A DNA stretch of 64,000 nt from Flavonifractor sp052065355 (GTDB lineage Bacteria > Bacillota > Clostridia > Oscillospirales > Oscillospiraceae): positions 372,001-436,000 of the forward strand of contig NZ_JBQHUF010000001.1 in assembly GCF_052065355.1 (NCBI RefSeq), read 5' to 3'. Shown here piece after piece: positions 57,538 to 64,000 of the stretch; the first letter of the stretch is position 1; each line of letters begins with the position of its first letter. The translations under genes were made by a program, and so were the position numbers. The notes under the pieces are model-generated. The model saw only the letters and a program-made list of their open reading frames with translations, had not been told where the DNA came from and ran no database searches.

Positions 57538-58815
57538 ATGGTAAGCAAGCAGTACCCCCGTCTGGGGGAGACCGTGTTCCATGAAATCCTGGAAAACGGG
57601 CTCCATGTCTATGTGGATCGCCGCCGGGACTTTCAGAAGAGCTACGCCTTTTTTGCCACCAATTACGGCGGCATGGATATGCGTTTCCGGCTGGATGGAG
57701 AGTGGAAGAACACACCTGCCGGTGTGGCCCACTTCCTGGAGCATAAAATGTTCGACACCGAGGACGGCAACGCCCTCCAGGACCTGGCGGCTAACGGCGC
57801 ATCACCCAACGCCTTCACCAGCTCGGCCATCACTGGCTATTTCTTTGAGAGCACGGAGAAGTTCTTTGATAATCTGAAGATCCTGCTTTCTTTTGTCTCC
57901 ATCCCTTACTTCACCCAGGAGAGCGTGGACAAGGAGCAGGGCATCATCGGTCAGGAGATCCGCATGGTGGAGGACGACCCGGACAACCAGGTGTTTTATG
58001 CCCTCATGGAGTGCCTCTATGACCACCACCCCATCCGTGTGCCCATTGCCGGTACCCAGGCGTCTATCGCCAAGATCACCGCCGGAACTCTTTATTCCTG
58101 CCACAAGGCCTTCTACACCCCGGCCAACATGGTGCTCACCGTGGCGGGAGATGTGGACCCGGCCCAGGTGTGTGCCATTGCCCGGGAGATCCTGCCCAAG
58201 GAGCCCGGCCTGCCCATTGACCGGGATTACGGCGGGGAGGAGGACCTCCAGGCTGCCTGCGGGGAAAAGGAACTGACCATGGAGGTGTCCACTCCCATCT
58301 TCCAGCTGGGCTTTAAGGCCGACCCTGCCAAGCGCGGGGAGGAGTGGCTGCGCCGCACCCTGACCGGTGAACTGGCCTGCGAGGTGCTGCTGGGCAACTC
58401 CAGCCCCCTGTATGCCAAGCTGTACAATGAAGGTCTCATCAATAAGAATTTCGGCTACGGCTTTGAGCTCTATCCCGGCTGCGCCCTGATGGCGGCTGGC
58501 GGTGAGAGCAAGGATCCCCGGAAAGTGCGGGACGCCGTGCTGGCGGAAGGGGAGCGACTGGCCCGGGAGGGCGTAGATCCCGCTCTGTTCAGCCGTGTGA
58601 AAAAGGGTGTCTATGGTGCCAAGGTGCGTTCCCTCAACTCCTTTGAAAATGTGTGCATCGAACTGGCCCAGTCCCACTTTGCCGGCGTGGAGTATTTCCG
58701 CTTCCCGGAGCTGTTTGACGCCATCTCCCTGTCCGATGTAGAGGCATGCATCCGCACTTGGGTGACGCCTCAGCGGTGCGGTCTGGCCGTGGTCCGGCCG
58801 GGGGAGGCAAAATGA
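57538..58815 (+). CDS. M16-family zinc peptidase (YmfH-like)
   Basis: A 425-residue active M16 peptidase. The inverted zinc motif is in AHFLEHKMFD near residues 64-73 (HxxEH), and the third ligand is the glutamate in the EQGIIGQEIRM segment near 137-147. PANMVLTVAGDVDP near 200 and NKNFGYGFELYPGC near 300 are typical of the YmfH group. Bacillus uses such pairs to process secreted peptides; the substrate here is unknown. It overlaps lgt by four bases, so translation is coupled. Confidence 0.9.
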   Translation: MVSKQYPRLGETVFHEILENGLHVYVDRRRDFQKSYAFFATNYGGMDMRFRLDGEWKNTPAGVAHFLEHKMFDTEDGNALQDLAANGASPNAFTSSAITGYFFESTEKFFDNLKILLSFVSIPYFTQESVDKEQGIIGQEIRMVEDDPDNQVFYALMECLYDHHPIRVPIAGTQASIAKITAGTLYSCHKAFYTPANMVLTVAGDVDPAQVCAIAREILPKEPGLPIDRDYGGEEDLQAACGEKELTMEVSTPIFQLGFKADPAKRGEEWLRRTLTGELACEVLLGNSSPLYAKLYNEGLINKNFGYGFELYPGCALMAAGGESKDPRKVRDAVLAEGERLAREGVDPALFSRVKKGVYGAKVRSLNSFENVCIELAQSHFAGVEYFRFPELFDAISLSDVEACIRTWVTPQRCGLAVVRPGEAK

Positions 58816-59879
58816 TGGGAACCGTTTCCTTTCCCGGCCTGGGGCTGGAATTTCAGCTGAACCGGGTTGCCTTCCATGTGGGAAGCTGGCCCGTCTACTG
58901 GTATGGCATTATCATCGCCGCCGGCTTTTTGCTGGCGGTGATGTACTGCTCCCGCCAGGCTCCCAGGTTCGGCATCCGACAGGATGATATCATCGACATG
59001 CTCTTTTTTGCCGTGCCTCTGTCCATCATCGGGGCGCGGGTATATTACATCGTATTCTATCCTGAGCTCTACCGCTGTGCTGACGGTTCTTGGGACTTTG
59101 GGGCCATGGTACGGATCTGGGACGGCGGCCTTGCCATTTATGGCGGGGTTATTATGGCCATCATCACCCTGCTGGTGTTCTGCAAGGTGCGGAAGATCAA
59201 ATTCCTTGCCTTTGCGGACCTGGGCTCCTACGGTATGCTCATTGGTCAGATGGTGGGCCGCTGGGGCAACTTTGTCAATATCGAGGCCCACGGCGGTCCT
59301 ACTGACCTGCCCTGGCGCATGGGGATCTATCAGTATGTGGACGGTACCCGGCAGTATATGGAGGTCCATCCCACCTTTCTGTACGAGTCCCTCTGGAACC
59401 TGGTGGGCCTGCTCCTGCTGATCCGGGTAGGGAAAAAACACAGGAAATTTGACGGGCAGATCTTTTTAGGCTACCTGGCCTGGTACGGCGTGGGCCGGGG
59501 CTTTATCGAGGGCCTGCGTACCGACAGCCTGTATTTCCTGAATACCCCCATCCGGGTATCTCAGGCACTGGGATTTGCCACCGCTGCGGTGGCCATTGTC
59601 CTGCTGGTCATTCTGCTGACCCGGAAACACGATCCGGCTAAGCTGTGGGTGAATCAGATGAAGGCCCATCCCCGGCTGGTAGCTCTTGTCTATCAGGAGG
59701 GCGAGGGCGGCAAGTGGTTGGATCAGCAGAAGAAGCGGCTGGAGCGGGATTTTGCCCGCACCGAGGAATACGCCCTTCCCAAAGGCGGGGACCCGGCGGA
59801 TGCGTCGGAACTGATTGACTCTTTGAAGGCTCGGAAAGACCTGGCAGAAGTGCTGGTCAAACAGGAAAAGAAGAAATGA
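58812..59879 (+). CDS. lgt: Prolipoprotein diacylglyceryl transferase, with a long charged tail
   Basis: A 355-residue membrane enzyme that attaches diacylglycerol to the lipobox cysteine of prolipoproteins. Seven helices are visible. Motifs are VYWYGIIIAAGF near residue 31, RVYYIVFY near 76, and the Lgt signature GRWGNFVNIEAHGG near 150; HPTFLYES near 194 follows. The catalytic residues appear intact. The C-terminus has an unusual extension of about 65 charged residues (ending DLAEVLVKQEKKK) beyond the last helix, longer than typical Lgt. ATG at 58812 overlaps the previous stop. A strong terminator follows. Confidence 0.95.
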   Translation: MMGTVSFPGLGLEFQLNRVAFHVGSWPVYWYGIIIAAGFLLAVMYCSRQAPRFGIRQDDIIDMLFFAVPLSIIGARVYYIVFYPELYRCADGSWDFGAMVRIWDGGLAIYGGVIMAIITLLVFCKVRKIKFLAFADLGSYGMLIGQMVGRWGNFVNIEAHGGPTDLPWRMGIYQYVDGTRQYMEVHPTFLYESLWNLVGLLLLIRVGKKHRKFDGQIFLGYLAWYGVGRGFIEGLRTDSLYFLNTPIRVSQALGFATAAVAIVLLVILLTRKHDPAKLWVNQMKAHPRLVALVYQEGEGGKWLDQQKKRLERDFARTEEYALPKGGDPADASELIDSLKARKDLAEVLVKQEKKK

Positions 59880-59890
59880 TATCTGGCCGC

Positions 59891-59927
59891 AGAGCGGACC
59901 CATGGAAATGGGTCCGCTCTTTTTTTC
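59891..59927 (+). terminator. Terminator after lgt
   Basis: AGAGCGGACCCAT pairs with ATGGGTCCGCTCT (13 bp, loop GGAA), followed by TTTTTTT. Confidence 0.93.
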
Positions 59928-59934
59928 TGCTCAG

Positions 59935-59963
59935 GCATAAAGAGGGACGGGCTCTCATAGGAT
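59935..59963 (+). promoter_or_regulatory. Candidate sigma-E promoter of spoIIIA
   Basis: GCATAAA (59935-59941) and CATAGGAT (59956-59963) are separated by 14 bases, close to the sigma-E form (ATA-like -35, CATA-NNAT -10). It lies between the lgt terminator and spoIIIAA, as expected for mother-cell transcription. Confidence 0.6.
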
Positions 59964-59996
59964 GGGTCAGACACGAAAGAAGGATGTGACGCGACC

Positions 59997-60911
59997 ATGA
60001 CAGGATATGATCCAGCCGCCCGCTGGCTGGAGGTGACAGCGCTGCTGCCGCCTCTCCTGCGGGAGAGTGCCCGGCGATTGGACGAGCCCCGGCAGGCCAG
60101 AGCGGAAGAACTGCGCCTGCGGGCGGGCAGGCCCATGGCGGCGGTATTCCCTCACGGAGAGGAGTACATACCAGGTGCGCCAGCGGTGACGCCGTCAGAC
60201 CTGGAGCTGGTATTGGAGATTGCCACTAGGGCCTCCATCCACACCGCCCAGGCTCAGATCAGCAGCGGCTTTTTTACCGTCCGGGGCGGGCACCGCATCG
60301 GCATTTGCGGCAGCGGAGTGATAGAAAATGGACAGATACGGAATTTGAGAAGCATTTCCTCCCTGGCTATCCGTGTGGCCCGTGAGGTACCGGGGGCGGC
60401 TCGGCCGGTGCTGGACAAGCTGTGGCAGGAGAGACGATTCCAGAGCACCCTGGTAGTCTCGCCTCCCGGCGTTGGCAAGACTACCTTGCTGCGGGATCTC
60501 ATCCGCCGCATCTCCGACGGTGACGGCTGCCCTGCCCTCCGGGTTGGGGTGGCGGACGAGCGGGGAGAGTTGGCGGCCATGCGGGAGGGAGAGGCTCAGT
60601 TCGATGTGGGGAGCCGCACCGATGTGATGGATGCCTGTCCCAAGGAGAAGGGGCTGCTGATGCTGCTGAGGGGGATGAACCCTCAGGTGCTGGCGGCGGA
60701 TGAGATTACGGCTCCGGAGGACTGTCGGGCACTGGAGGTAGCCGCCAACTGCGGTGTGGCCCTGCTCTGCTCGGCACACGGGGTGGATTTGGAGGACCTG
60801 AAGACCAGACCGCTGTACCGTGACCTGCTGGACCGGCGGATTTTCCGCCGCCTGGTGGTTATCCGGAGGACAGAACGGGGCCGGGACTATCAGGTGACAG
60901 AGCTGTGCTGA
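59997..60911 (+). CDS. spoIIIAA: Stage III sporulation protein AA, ATPase
   Basis: A 304-residue secretion-type ATPase of the SpoIIIA-SpoIIQ channel complex, acting in the mother cell during engulfment. Walker A PPGVGKTT is near residues 156-163, and the Walker B region is QVLAADEITAPED near 225. The conserved RGGHRIGICG is near 97. It is the first gene of the operon. Its end overlaps spoIIIAB by seven bases. Sequence and order match other spore formers. Confidence 0.95.
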   Translation: MTGYDPAARWLEVTALLPPLLRESARRLDEPRQARAEELRLRAGRPMAAVFPHGEEYIPGAPAVTPSDLELVLEIATRASIHTAQAQISSGFFTVRGGHRIGICGSGVIENGQIRNLRSISSLAIRVAREVPGAARPVLDKLWQERRFQSTLVVSPPGVGKTTLLRDLIRRISDGDGCPALRVGVADERGELAAMREGEAQFDVGSRTDVMDACPKEKGLLMLLRGMNPQVLAADEITAPEDCRALEVAANCGVALLCSAHGVDLEDLKTRPLYRDLLDRRIFRRLVVIRRTERGRDYQVTELC

Positions 60912-61417
60912 GGTTAGCCGGGGCGGTCCTGCTGGCGGCGGGACCTACCGTGATCGGCTTTCACGCCGCCAGTCGTTTGGCCCGCAGACCCAGGCTGCTG
61001 CGGGAACTGGCTGCCGCTCTGGAGCAGATGGAGCGGGAGGTATCCTTCCGACTGACCCCTCTTCCGGAGCTTTTCGTCCGCCTGTCCCAGGAATACAGTG
61101 GACCGGTAGGCGCGCTCTTCGCCTGCTGTGCCCGCGACATGGACGATTTGGGTCAGCGTTCCCTGTCCCAGATCTGGCGGCAGGCTTTAACAGAGGCAAC
61201 TTTGGATCTGGATAGCCGGGGACAGCGTGTCCTGGAAGAGCTGGGCGAGGTGCTTGGCCGGTACGACGGAGATGGCCTGCGGGGAGCCCTGAGGCAGACC
61301 TGCGGGGAACTGACCGCCGCGGCAGAGGAGGCAGAGCGGGAACAGGAACGAAAAGGGCGGATGGATCAGGTGCTGGGCCTGACTACAGGGGCCCTTCTGG
61401 TCATTCTTCTGATGTAG
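60905..61417 (+). CDS. spoIIIAB: Stage III sporulation protein AB
   Basis: A 170-residue protein with a helix at each end and a helical middle, resembling type II secretion subunit F. Visible marks are the N-terminal PTVIGFHAASRLARRPRLLREL and a C-terminal LGLTTGALLVILL helix. It overlaps spoIIIAA, and spoIIIAC follows after 13 bases. It builds the membrane platform of the channel that links mother cell and forespore. Confidence 0.93.
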   Translation: MLRLAGAVLLAAGPTVIGFHAASRLARRPRLLRELAAALEQMEREVSFRLTPLPELFVRLSQEYSGPVGALFACCARDMDDLGQRSLSQIWRQALTEATLDLDSRGQRVLEELGEVLGRYDGDGLRGALRQTCGELTAAAEEAEREQERKGRMDQVLGLTTGALLVILLM

Positions 61418-61430
61418 GGAGTAGGGAAGT

Positions 61431-61625
61431 ATGAATGTAGATTTAATCTTTAAAATCGCAGCCATCGGCATCCTGATCTCAGTACTCAATCAGGTGCTTA
61501 CCCGCTCGGGACGGGACGAGCAGGCCACCATGACTACCCTGGCAGGACTGGTAGTGGTGCTGATGATGGTGGTGCAGCAGATCAGTGAGCTGTTCGAGCT
61601 GGTGAAAGATCTGTTTGGATTGTGA
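61431..61625 (+). CDS. spoIIIAC: Stage III sporulation protein AC
   Basis: A 64-residue, mostly hydrophobic protein with two helices separated by LTRSGRDEQATM. It starts MNVDLIFKIAAIGI, as in the family, and its small size is normal. It overlaps the start of spoIIIAD by four bases. It belongs to the membrane part of the SpoIIIA channel. Confidence 0.93.
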   Translation: MNVDLIFKIAAIGILISVLNQVLTRSGRDEQATMTTLAGLVVVLMMVVQQISELFELVKDLFGL

Positions 61626-62017
61626 CCGCCATGGAAGTGGTGGGAAAAATGGCGGCCCTGGCTGTAGCAGCGGCTTTGTGCGCCCTGGTGGTCCGGCAGA
61701 ACGCTAAAGAGGTTGGCTTGGTGCTCTCCCTGGCGGCGGGTGCCCTGATCCTGGCACAGGCTATGGGTGCCCTGGAGGCTATCCGGGCACTGATGGAGGA
61801 CCTGGGTGACCGGGCGGGTCTTTCGCCGGCGGTGTTGGACCCGGTGCTGAAAACCGTAGGTATCGCGGTGCTTACCCGGATCTCGGCAGAGGTATGCCGG
61901 GACGCCAAGGAGAGCGGGATTGCGGCCTTTGTGGAGACAGCGGGGGCAGTGATGGCCCTCTATGTGGCTCTGCCGCTGATGCGGGCGGTACTGGAGACCA
62001 TCGCGGAGCTGCTGTGA
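61622..62017 (+). CDS. spoIIIAD: Stage III sporulation protein AD
   Basis: A 131-residue protein with three or four hydrophobic segments. KMAALAVAAALCALVVRQNA and LTRISAEVCRDAKESGIAAF are characteristic of SpoIIIAD. The start is either GTG at 61622, overlapping the spoIIIAC stop, or ATG at 61631; the first is used here. It partners SpoIIIAC and SpoIIIAE in the channel. Confidence 0.93.
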   Translation: MTAMEVVGKMAALAVAAALCALVVRQNAKEVGLVLSLAAGALILAQAMGALEAIRALMEDLGDRAGLSPAVLDPVLKTVGIAVLTRISAEVCRDAKESGIAAFVETAGAVMALYVALPLMRAVLETIAELL

Positions 62018-62052
62018 GCCGGGCTCGGATGTGTAAGGGAGCGGATGGAAAC

Positions 62053-63159
62053 ATGGGAAAACGGCTGCTGATGCTGCTGTGTATGCTGGCAGTGCTGTCT
62101 GGCACGGCCTGCGCCGCAGAACGAGACATTCCGGCGGCCCAGTCGGAAGCTCTGGACCTGGACGGGATCCAGGCTGCAGGGGAGGAGTGGGTGCCTGGGG
62201 TCGATCTGGAGGAGGGAATGGATCTGGAGGACGGAATCCAGGCCATTCTGGATACAGGCAGCGGGCAGGTGTCCGGCATACTGCGGAAGGCCCTGCGCAG
62301 CGGGGTCCTGCTGTTGGCCGTAGTGCTTTTGTGCGGCCTGGCGGAGGGACTGTACAGCGGCGTGGGCGGCGGAGATGGACCGGATTTAGTCTCCATGGTG
62401 GGGGCTATGGCTGTGGCCGCTGTAGCTGTGGCCGACGCCAATTCTCTAATTGGGATGGGGCGGGAGGCACTGGAGAACATGGAGTCCTTCTCCAAGCTGC
62501 TGCTGCCGGCGGTCACCGCAGCTGCTGCCGCGGCAGGAACGCCCAGCAGCGCGGCTGCCCGTCAGCTGGCCACCATGCTCTTTTCTGATGTGCTGATGAC
62601 GGTTATCACCAGCCTGCTGCTCCCATTGCTCTATCTCTATATCGCAGCCTGCGTGGCTTATACCGCTGTGGGAAACGAGGGGCTGAAGCGGGTGGCCGGT
62701 ACCATCAAATGGGTAGTGACGGTGGTACTCAGCGCCATTTTGATTATGTTTGTCAGCTACTTGACTATCAGCGGTGCCATCGCCGGTACAGCGGATGCTG
62801 CTACCGTCAAGGCGGCCAAATTCACCATGTCCAGCATGGTACCTGTGGTGGGAGGCATTCTGTCTGATGCGGCGGAGACCGTACTGGCCAGCGCCGGCAT
62901 CCTGAAAAACGCGGTAGGCGTGTTCGGTATGCTGGTAGTGCTGGGAATGTGTGTGGCTCCATTCCTTCAGCTTGGGATCCACTACCTGGTCTACAAGCTG
63001 ACCGCGGCTTTGAGTGCTACGGTGTCCAGCGGCCGGGTAGCCGGCCTTATCGACCAGATCGGCGGGGCGTTTGGACTGGTGCTCGGGATGACAGGTGCTT
63101 GCGCTTTACTGCTATTGATATCCATGGTTTCTGCGGTGACGGCCGCCACAGGAGGATAA
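62053..63159 (+). CDS. spoIIIAE: Stage III sporulation protein AE
   Basis: A 368-residue multi-helix protein, the largest of the channel. A signal peptide covers about residues 1-21 (GTACAA). Then come an acidic stretch (DLEEGMDLEDGIQ) and seven or eight helices, with MSSMVPVVGGILSDAAETVL as a conserved core. ATG at 62053 fits the signal peptide; an in-frame ATG at 62029 would add eight residues and has no clear ribosome site. spoIIIAF starts three bases after it. Confidence 0.93.
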   Translation: MGKRLLMLLCMLAVLSGTACAAERDIPAAQSEALDLDGIQAAGEEWVPGVDLEEGMDLEDGIQAILDTGSGQVSGILRKALRSGVLLLAVVLLCGLAEGLYSGVGGGDGPDLVSMVGAMAVAAVAVADANSLIGMGREALENMESFSKLLLPAVTAAAAAAGTPSSAAARQLATMLFSDVLMTVITSLLLPLLYLYIAACVAYTAVGNEGLKRVAGTIKWVVTVVLSAILIMFVSYLTISGAIAGTADAATVKAAKFTMSSMVPVVGGILSDAAETVLASAGILKNAVGVFGMLVVLGMCVAPFLQLGIHYLVYKLTAALSATVSSGRVAGLIDQIGGAFGLVLGMTGACALLLLISMVSAVTAATGG

Positions 63160-63162
63160 GAC

Positions 63163-63654
63163 ATGCTGGATGTGATACGACAGTGGCTGCTGGGGATCTC
63201 ATGTGCGGCACTGGTAATCGCCATGGCGGAGAGCCTTACCCCATCGGGGACAATCCGAAAGATCGGGCGTCTGACCGGCGGCCTGGTCCTGTTGATTGCC
63301 ATGCTGGGACCGCTGCTCTCGCTGGATGAGGGTGCGCTGACCCAGGCACTGACAGAATACAAGCTTTCTCTGGACGATTACAGCCAGGAGCTGCAGCAGG
63401 AGGATCGGGAGTTGATGAAAGGCATCATAGAGGAACGCTCCGGCGCATATATACAGGACAAGGCGGAAAGCATGGGCATTGACTGCCAGGTAGCCGTAGA
63501 GGCGGGAGAGGAGGGCGACTGGCCAGTGCCGGAGTATGTTACAGTCTTCGGTACGCTGACGGCGGAGGAGCAGGCCAAGCTGGCCCGGGAGATCGAGGCC
63601 GATTTTGCCATTCCGTCGGAGCGGCAGTATTACGAAAGCGGTGGCGAGGAATGA
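63163..63654 (+). CDS. spoIIIAF: Stage III sporulation protein AF
   Basis: A 163-residue protein with two N-terminal helices (about residues 7-25 and 34-53) and a forespore-facing domain of about 105 residues, starting with a charged helix (EDRELMKGIIEERSGAYI). The ring-building-motif-like part with IDCQVAVEAG is short, as usual for AF. It overlaps spoIIIAG by four bases. Confidence 0.93.
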   Translation: MLDVIRQWLLGISCAALVIAMAESLTPSGTIRKIGRLTGGLVLLIAMLGPLLSLDEGALTQALTEYKLSLDDYSQELQQEDRELMKGIIEERSGAYIQDKAESMGIDCQVAVEAGEEGDWPVPEYVTVFGTLTAEEQAKLAREIEADFAIPSERQYYESGGEE

Positions 63655-64000
63655 AAAAAACAGATCTTTTACAGTGGAAAAAGCGCCTGGACGTTTTGTT
63701 TCAGCGATACAAATACGTGCTGCTGGTGATCCTGGTAGGGGCTGTTCTGCTGCTTCTTCCTCCTCTGTGGGAAAAAGATGAGACGAAGGAGAGCACGGCA
63801 GAGAGCCAGACCGGACAGGCGGGGGAGACAGCAGACTCTGTGGCCGACCTGGAACAGCGGTTGGAAGAGGCTCTGTCACAGATCCAGGGGGTGGGAGAGG
63901 CAGATGTGATCTTGACGTTAAAAAGCGGTCCCCAGAAGGTCCTGGCGCAGGATTCTGATACCTCCATCAGCGAGCAGGGTACGGAATCCACCCTGTCTTC
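63651..64000 (+). CDS. spoIIIAG: Stage III sporulation protein AG, 3' end beyond the window
   Basis: The frame from ATG at 63651 runs to the window edge, giving about 116 residues. A basic start (KKTDLLQWKKRLDVL) leads to one helix near residues 23-41, a Glu/Thr-rich linker, and the beginning of the ring domain with LEQRLEEALSQIQGVGEADV. In the complete family this domain builds a large ring, the central channel between mother cell and forespore. The rest of the gene and spoIIIAH should follow outside. Confidence 0.93.
   Translation, partial: MKKTDLLQWKKRLDVLFQRYKYVLLVILVGAVLLLLPPLWEKDETKESTAESQTGQAGETADSVADLEQRLEEALSQIQGVGEADVILTLKSGPQKVLAQDSDTSISEQGTESTLS

Overview
This window looks like a chromosomal segment of a spore-forming, low-to-medium GC Clostridia member of the Oscillospiraceae type. 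A spoIIIA operon, a YpeB homologue, an FtsW/RodA/SpoVE protein, the DapL route to lysine, and Firmicutes gene orders (infC-rpmI-rplT, rapZ-yvcK-whiA, two M16 peptidases) support this. A full fructoselysine pathway resembles what is known from Intestinimonas-like gut commensals. The genus is inference only; there is no rRNA here.

Positions 1-10157 hold a divergent fructoselysine (Amadori product) locus. On the minus strand are an FrlC-like epimerase paralogue, the FrlD kinase, FrlC and a truncated amidohydrolase. On the plus strand are a five-gene Opp/Dpp-type ABC importer and an FrlB-like SIS deglycase. A 350-base control region with two good promoters and two palindromes separates them. Import, interconversion, phosphorylation and cleavage to lysine plus glucose-6-phosphate are thus all encoded together.

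Positions 10158-11482 are gene-poor: a perfect 22-bp hairpin, a stretch with interleaved complementary segments that may be a structured RNA, one intact tRNA-Pro and two decayed tRNA-Pro copies. Positions 11483-19030 hold trmB, a hemolysin III-type membrane protein, a surface 5'-nucleotidase, the infC-rpmI-rplT operon with an attenuator-like leader, nrdR, a 43-residue orphan, tRNA-Thr and a MATE exporter.

Positions 19040-28150 hold envelope sensing and transport: a BlaI/M56-peptidase pair with repeated operators, an ABC system in which a cell-surface repeat protein lies between ATPase and permease, and an OmpR-type two-component system. Positions 28280-33314 hold glnA with a leader hairpin, an ANTAR protein with a degenerate receiver, dapF, dapL and a GH25 muramidase. 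Positions 33385-43050 carry murB, rapZ, yvcK, whiA, two small membrane proteins, dnaE and a cardiolipin synthase.

Positions 43098-59879 contain ypeB, divergent gltX and trpS with overlapping promoters, wall-polymer genes (tagO-like, wecB), an unrecognised three-gene minus-strand cluster, a phosphodiesterase, coaX, a low-molecular-weight tyrosine phosphatase, upp, tsaB, tsaE, an FtsW/RodA protein, a YfmF/YmfH-like M16 pair and lgt. The window ends inside spoIIIAG of the spoIIIA operon, which starts at 59997 behind a candidate sigma-E promoter. No CRISPR array, insertion sequence, prophage or rRNA was seen.
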